64,000 nt of DNA from Ignavibacterium sp037440165. GTDB taxonomy: Bacteria > Bacteroidota > Ignavibacteria > Ignavibacteriales > Ignavibacteriaceae. The position numbers were made by a program, and so were the translations under genes. Below are positions 61,720-64,000 of this stretch, one piece after another. The notes below the pieces were generated by a model that saw only the letters and a list, made by a program, of their open reading frames with translations, was not told the origin of the DNA and made no database searches. Numbering within the stretch: the first letter of the stretch is position 1; the number at the start of each line of letters is the position of its first letter. The stretch is taken from contig NZ_JBBIUQ010000014.1 in assembly GCF_037440165.1 (NCBI RefSeq), positions 20,177 to 84,176 of the forward strand, written 5' to 3'.

Positions 61720-62351
61720 TTAACTATCCAAGCTATCACTAATAATAGATGCAATAAACTCGCCTTTATTTTTTGTCATCATATTCTTATATAATACTTG
61801 ACCCGTTTCATCCCATTGTTGATGATCTGCTTTTTGTCTTTCATATTCTTTTAATCTATAATAAATGAAAGGTAAAATATCTTCATTGAAAGTCAATTGG
61901 TGAAGGTTTTGATATTTTTCTTTTAGCTTATTATTTATTCGACAACCAACTGCAGCTAATTGAACAATGAAATTTTCATCTTCATATCTTGCTTTGTCAT
62001 ATAGATCCATCGCCACAGCATTTACATTGTCATTAAGGAATGCACCGATTGATTTCAAAACCCTATTAATGTTTTCTCTTTCTTTATTCGTCCAAGGTCC
62101 ATTTAGATTACAAACTCCTCTTTTAATCTCAACTATAAATATTGAAATTCTTTTTTTCTCGGCATCAAATAGATTATGATCTTTCATATTTAATTCTTGA
62201 CGATGAGGAAATCTAACTGCAAGAAGATCAGCGTTTGTACGTGTTCACCTCTATAGTCTGGATGAATAACAAAATTTTCAATTGTTAAACAGCTGTTCAA
62301 TCTAAAGAACCAATAAACAACTTTTTCTACTGTTAAAACTCGACCATTCAT
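61720..62351 (-). pseudogene. PD-(D/E)xK nuclease-like gene with one-base frameshift
   Basis: An ATG at 62351 opens a frame encoding MNGRVLTVEKVVYWFFRLN and ENFVIHPDYRGEHV, which then goes out of frame near 62240. One additional base (GTTACA instead of GTACA) gives EHVTNADLLAVRFPHRQELN and continues into the 155-residue frame beginning at 62187 with DAEKKRISIFIVEIKRGVC. The Asp of NADLLAV and the VEIK motif have the spacing of a PD-(D/E)xK nuclease core; the rest (NNKLKEKYQNL) is helical. The fold call is an inference and the intact 61720-62187 frame alone would lack the catalytic Asp. Confidence 0.6.
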
Positions 62352-62424
62352 ATTATTACTCCTTTTTATTTTTGCTGCTAATTCAATAATATTGTTTATT
62401 AGAAATAAGCATAAAATATTTCGC

Positions 62425-62538
62425 TTAAGCTTTTTCTAACTCGAATTTTTCATAATCTGCCTTACTTATTGTTTGTTCAATGTTAGGGTCTATTATTTTT
62501 ACTTCTTCGTAGGTGAGGTTGTATAGTTTGTAAAACCA
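62425..62538 (-). pseudogene. C-terminal relic resembling an adenine-methylase/type IIG protein
   Basis: Minus strand reads WFYKLYNLTYEEVKIIDPN and EQTISKADYEKFELEKA before a stop at 62425-62427, with a stop directly upstream. VYKLYxLTxEEVKIV followed by a Y-x-K-F end is typical of the C-terminus of Eco57I/PglX-like N6-adenine methylases. Only about 37 codons remain. A paralogous end (ISKEDYEKFEIP) occurs at the right edge of the window. Confidence 0.5.
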
Positions 62539-62599
62539 TTATGTCTAAACGAACTTCTGAGTGTTCTGTGTTGGGAAAATTGTTTTTTAGACAGTTAAT

Positions 62600-63082
62600 C
62601 TATAAATCTAAAACACCAAAAGTTTCTGAATGCTTATCTCTGATATTAATAAAAGCAAAATCCAAATCAGTTTTCGATTTTAGAGTATTGTATATATTAA
62701 TACTTCTAGTATCTGATGTTATAAAATAATTAATCCTTTCATCAGTATGAGCTTGAGAAAAAAGTTTAGCATCGTTTATAATTATTGGTCTTTCTTCGAC
62801 TTCAATCTTTTTATCTTTTCGGGCATCGTACAGAATTCGCCCAAACTCTCCAGCTTTTTCAGCATGCGTGATATTAAAAGGTAAGACTATGAGATTCTTT
62901 AGTGGAAGCTGATCTACTGTACCTCCCACACAATATTCAGCAATTGAAATGGTGGAAATAAATAATTTGATTTCTTTTTGAAGAAAATATTTATAGTATT
63001 TATCTGCATTATTGAAAAGGTCATCTTTCTCATTCAAAAACCTTAGGAAAAAACTTGTATCAAGCAATGCACCTTCAGGCAT
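62600..63082 (-). CDS. PIN-domain ribonuclease-like protein
   Basis: Protein of 160 residues with the PIN acidic constellation: LLDTSFFLRFL (first Asp), STISIAEYC (Glu), IIINDAKLFSQAH (Asp) and NYFITSDTRSI (Asp). Four acidic residues suggest an active metal-dependent RNase of the VapC kind. Its ATG overlaps the stop of the upstream 258-residue gene by 8 bp, so the two are translationally coupled. No classical small antitoxin is adjacent; the larger neighbour may take that role. Confidence 0.85.
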   Translation of the reverse strand: MPEGALLDTSFFLRFLNEKDDLFNNADKYYKYFLQKEIKLFISTISIAEYCVGGTVDQLPLKNLIVLPFNITHAEKAGEFGRILYDARKDKKIEVEERPIIINDAKLFSQAHTDERINYFITSDTRSINIYNTLKSKTDLDFAFINIRDKHSETFGVLDL

Positions 63083-63851
63083 CGTAACCCCTAATATCTT
63101 TCAGCCATTCATCGGTATTTATTTTGCTAAGCCAGCTCATTGCTTTGCTTCGCAGCTTCTTTAAGTACTGTTCGTCATACTTCGTATTGTAATCAATTAG
63201 TTCGATAAATGACAGACTTTGTTTTTCTATTTCACCTGTTTTGGAATTTTGTATTCCTTTTGCTCTGATTACATAAGTTTTATAGAGTATGTTCTCCTCA
63301 ACTTTAGCTAAAAATTCCTGCGGAGTTTGAATATAAAGTGTTCCCAGTTCATCCGTGACTAAATGAATGTTTGCTTTATCTTTTCCGCCTGCATTTGTGA
63401 TCTTTCCATAAAAATAAAACTCAGCATCAACCCAATTTTCTGAGGTGCGGTAGTAAAAAGTTGATTTATCTATTTTTAATGAAGGAGAATTTTGGACTGA
63501 AGTTTTTATTTCAAAAGCATAATCTTTTTTTACAGCAGTTTTTTGAAAAAATTCAAAAGCTTTTGCTGTGTTTAATTCCAGGAAGTCTATATTATTCGTT
63601 GTTTCTACTTGACCTATTATTGCGCTGAAACCAATTACCGCTTGAAGACTTGTCTTAAAAATATTTTTAACAGAGCCTTCTTCCATCTGGTAACTGATCA
63701 ACGGTCTATCCTTTCTCTCGCCCGGAAACAATAATTTTTCTGCCTGCTCAATAATTTCAGTTAGTTCTTTTATGTCAAATGTATCTGGAGTTAACTTTAA
63801 ATTGCCCTTAACACCGCTGACAATTATTTCTATGTAACCTATATTATCCAT
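63075..63851 (-). CDS. Hypothetical protein coupled to PIN gene
   Basis: Not recognised. The 258-residue protein starts with a beta-rich segment (MDNIGYIEIIVSGVKGNLKL), has a hydrophobic stretch in SLQAVIGFSAIIGQVET, a middle domain with DAEFYFYGKITNAGGKDKAN, and ends KINTDEWLKDIRGYDA. It overlaps the PIN gene by 8 bp, which suggests they form one functional unit, possibly toxin and neutraliser. No DNA-binding motif is evident. Confidence 0.65.
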   Translation of the reverse strand: MDNIGYIEIIVSGVKGNLKLTPDTFDIKELTEIIEQAEKLLFPGERKDRPLISYQMEEGSVKNIFKTSLQAVIGFSAIIGQVETTNNIDFLELNTAKAFEFFQKTAVKKDYAFEIKTSVQNSPSLKIDKSTFYYRTSENWVDAEFYFYGKITNAGGKDKANIHLVTDELGTLYIQTPQEFLAKVEENILYKTYVIRAKGIQNSKTGEIEKQSLSFIELIDYNTKYDEQYLKKLRSKAMSWLSKINTDEWLKDIRGYDA

Positions 63852-63902
63852 AATTCTAATCTAACTTTTTTTCTAATAATATTAAAAACAGAGTTTTTAT
63901 CA

Positions 63903-63966
63903 CCCCTATGGGGTTTGGTTTTGGTTGTTTGCTTCTATTGTTATAAACATATCATCCCTACGGGAT
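63903..63966. repeat. Palindromic element at the 3' end of the right-edge gene
   Basis: CCCCTATGGGG (63903-63913) and ATCCCTACGGGAT (63954-63966) are two palindromes separated by about 40 bp of T/G-rich sequence. The second covers the stop codon of the gene at the right edge, so the element supplies its last codons. Confidence 0.5.
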
Positions 63967-64000
63967 TTCAAACTTTTCATAATCTTCTTTGCTAATAATG
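63958..64000 (-). CDS. C-terminal end of a gene running off the window, methylase-like
   Basis: Only 13 codons are in the window: ISKEDYEKFEIP then TAG. The text matches the relic at 62425-62538 (ISKADYEKFELEKA), so the gene is probably a paralogue of the same adenine-methylase/type IIG family. The call rests on a very short stretch. Confidence 0.35.
   Translation of the reverse strand, partial: IISKEDYEKFEIP

Noticed and set aside
62541..62729. Plus-strand frame of 62 residues opposite the PIN gene end
   Set aside because: It is antisense to the PIN gene and to repeat-like sequence and has no protein-like features.

Overview
The window comes from an AT-rich FCB-group bacterium, most likely of the class Ignavibacteria (Ignavibacterium/Melioribacter relatives). 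The main evidence is a set of secreted proteins ending in a type IX secretion (T9SS) sorting domain with the hallmark NYPNPFNPxT, a PorV/PorQ-family outer-membrane protein, a TonB-dependent receptor with a carboxypeptidase-like plug extension, Bacteroidota-type promoters (TTG-N19-TAnnTTTG), and multihaem cytochromes. No rRNA, tRNA or CRISPR array was seen.

Layout. 1-7153: menaquinone operon menF(partial)-menD-menH-menB-menA-menE with a convergent DHNA-CoA thioesterase; menC is absent from the operon. 7398-9061: small membrane proteins and a nitrilase-family amidase. 9192-12504: PAS histidine kinase, NtrC-type sigma-54 regulator and a degenerate receiver. 12744-16840: a cytochrome operon (monohaem c, 13-haem c fused to a b-type membrane cytochrome, 7-haem NapC/NirT type) that looks like an inner-membrane menaquinol-to-cytochrome exit. 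16848-27633: M23 peptidase, PorV-like protein, four-helix-bundle protein, giant secreted protein, TonB receptor and FG-GAP protein. 27773-38065: a murein-processing locus: murQ, NagB/PIG-L fusion, Tat-exported dipeptide epimerase, amidase-like lipoprotein, GHL10 glycosidase. 38199-43683: T9SS remnant, M12B-like metalloprotease, MORN-repeat protein, DAHP synthase. 43710-46950: DUF1684 lipoprotein and mutS. 47064-48073: a broken HEPN / wHTH-nucleotidyltransferase pair. 48294-53214: a tight five-gene operon (esterase, ATP-grasp, GCS2-type carboxylate-amine ligase, class I glutamine amidotransferase, divergent ATP-grasp-like protein) that probably makes an uncharacterised peptide-like metabolite. 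54044-59459: a large GH13 enzyme and a secreted sugar dehydrogenase. 59571-64000: decaying accessory DNA with a broken T9SS beta-propeller gene, a broken nuclease-like gene, a PIN gene with an unknown partner, and two copies of one methylase-like C-terminus.

How the genes fit together. The men operon makes the quinone that the cytochrome operon would oxidise. The murein locus could take peptidoglycan from peptide removal and cleavage of denuded glycan down to fructose-6-phosphate. The amidoligase operon is the best candidate for an undescribed system.

A second theme is genome decay and small repeats. Many different short palindromic elements sit between genes. At least three have inserted in frame inside T9SS genes, two of them at the same loop of the sorting domain. 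Two tandem duplications (65 and 47 bp) and three single-base losses break genes in the accessory regions; some of these could be assembly errors.
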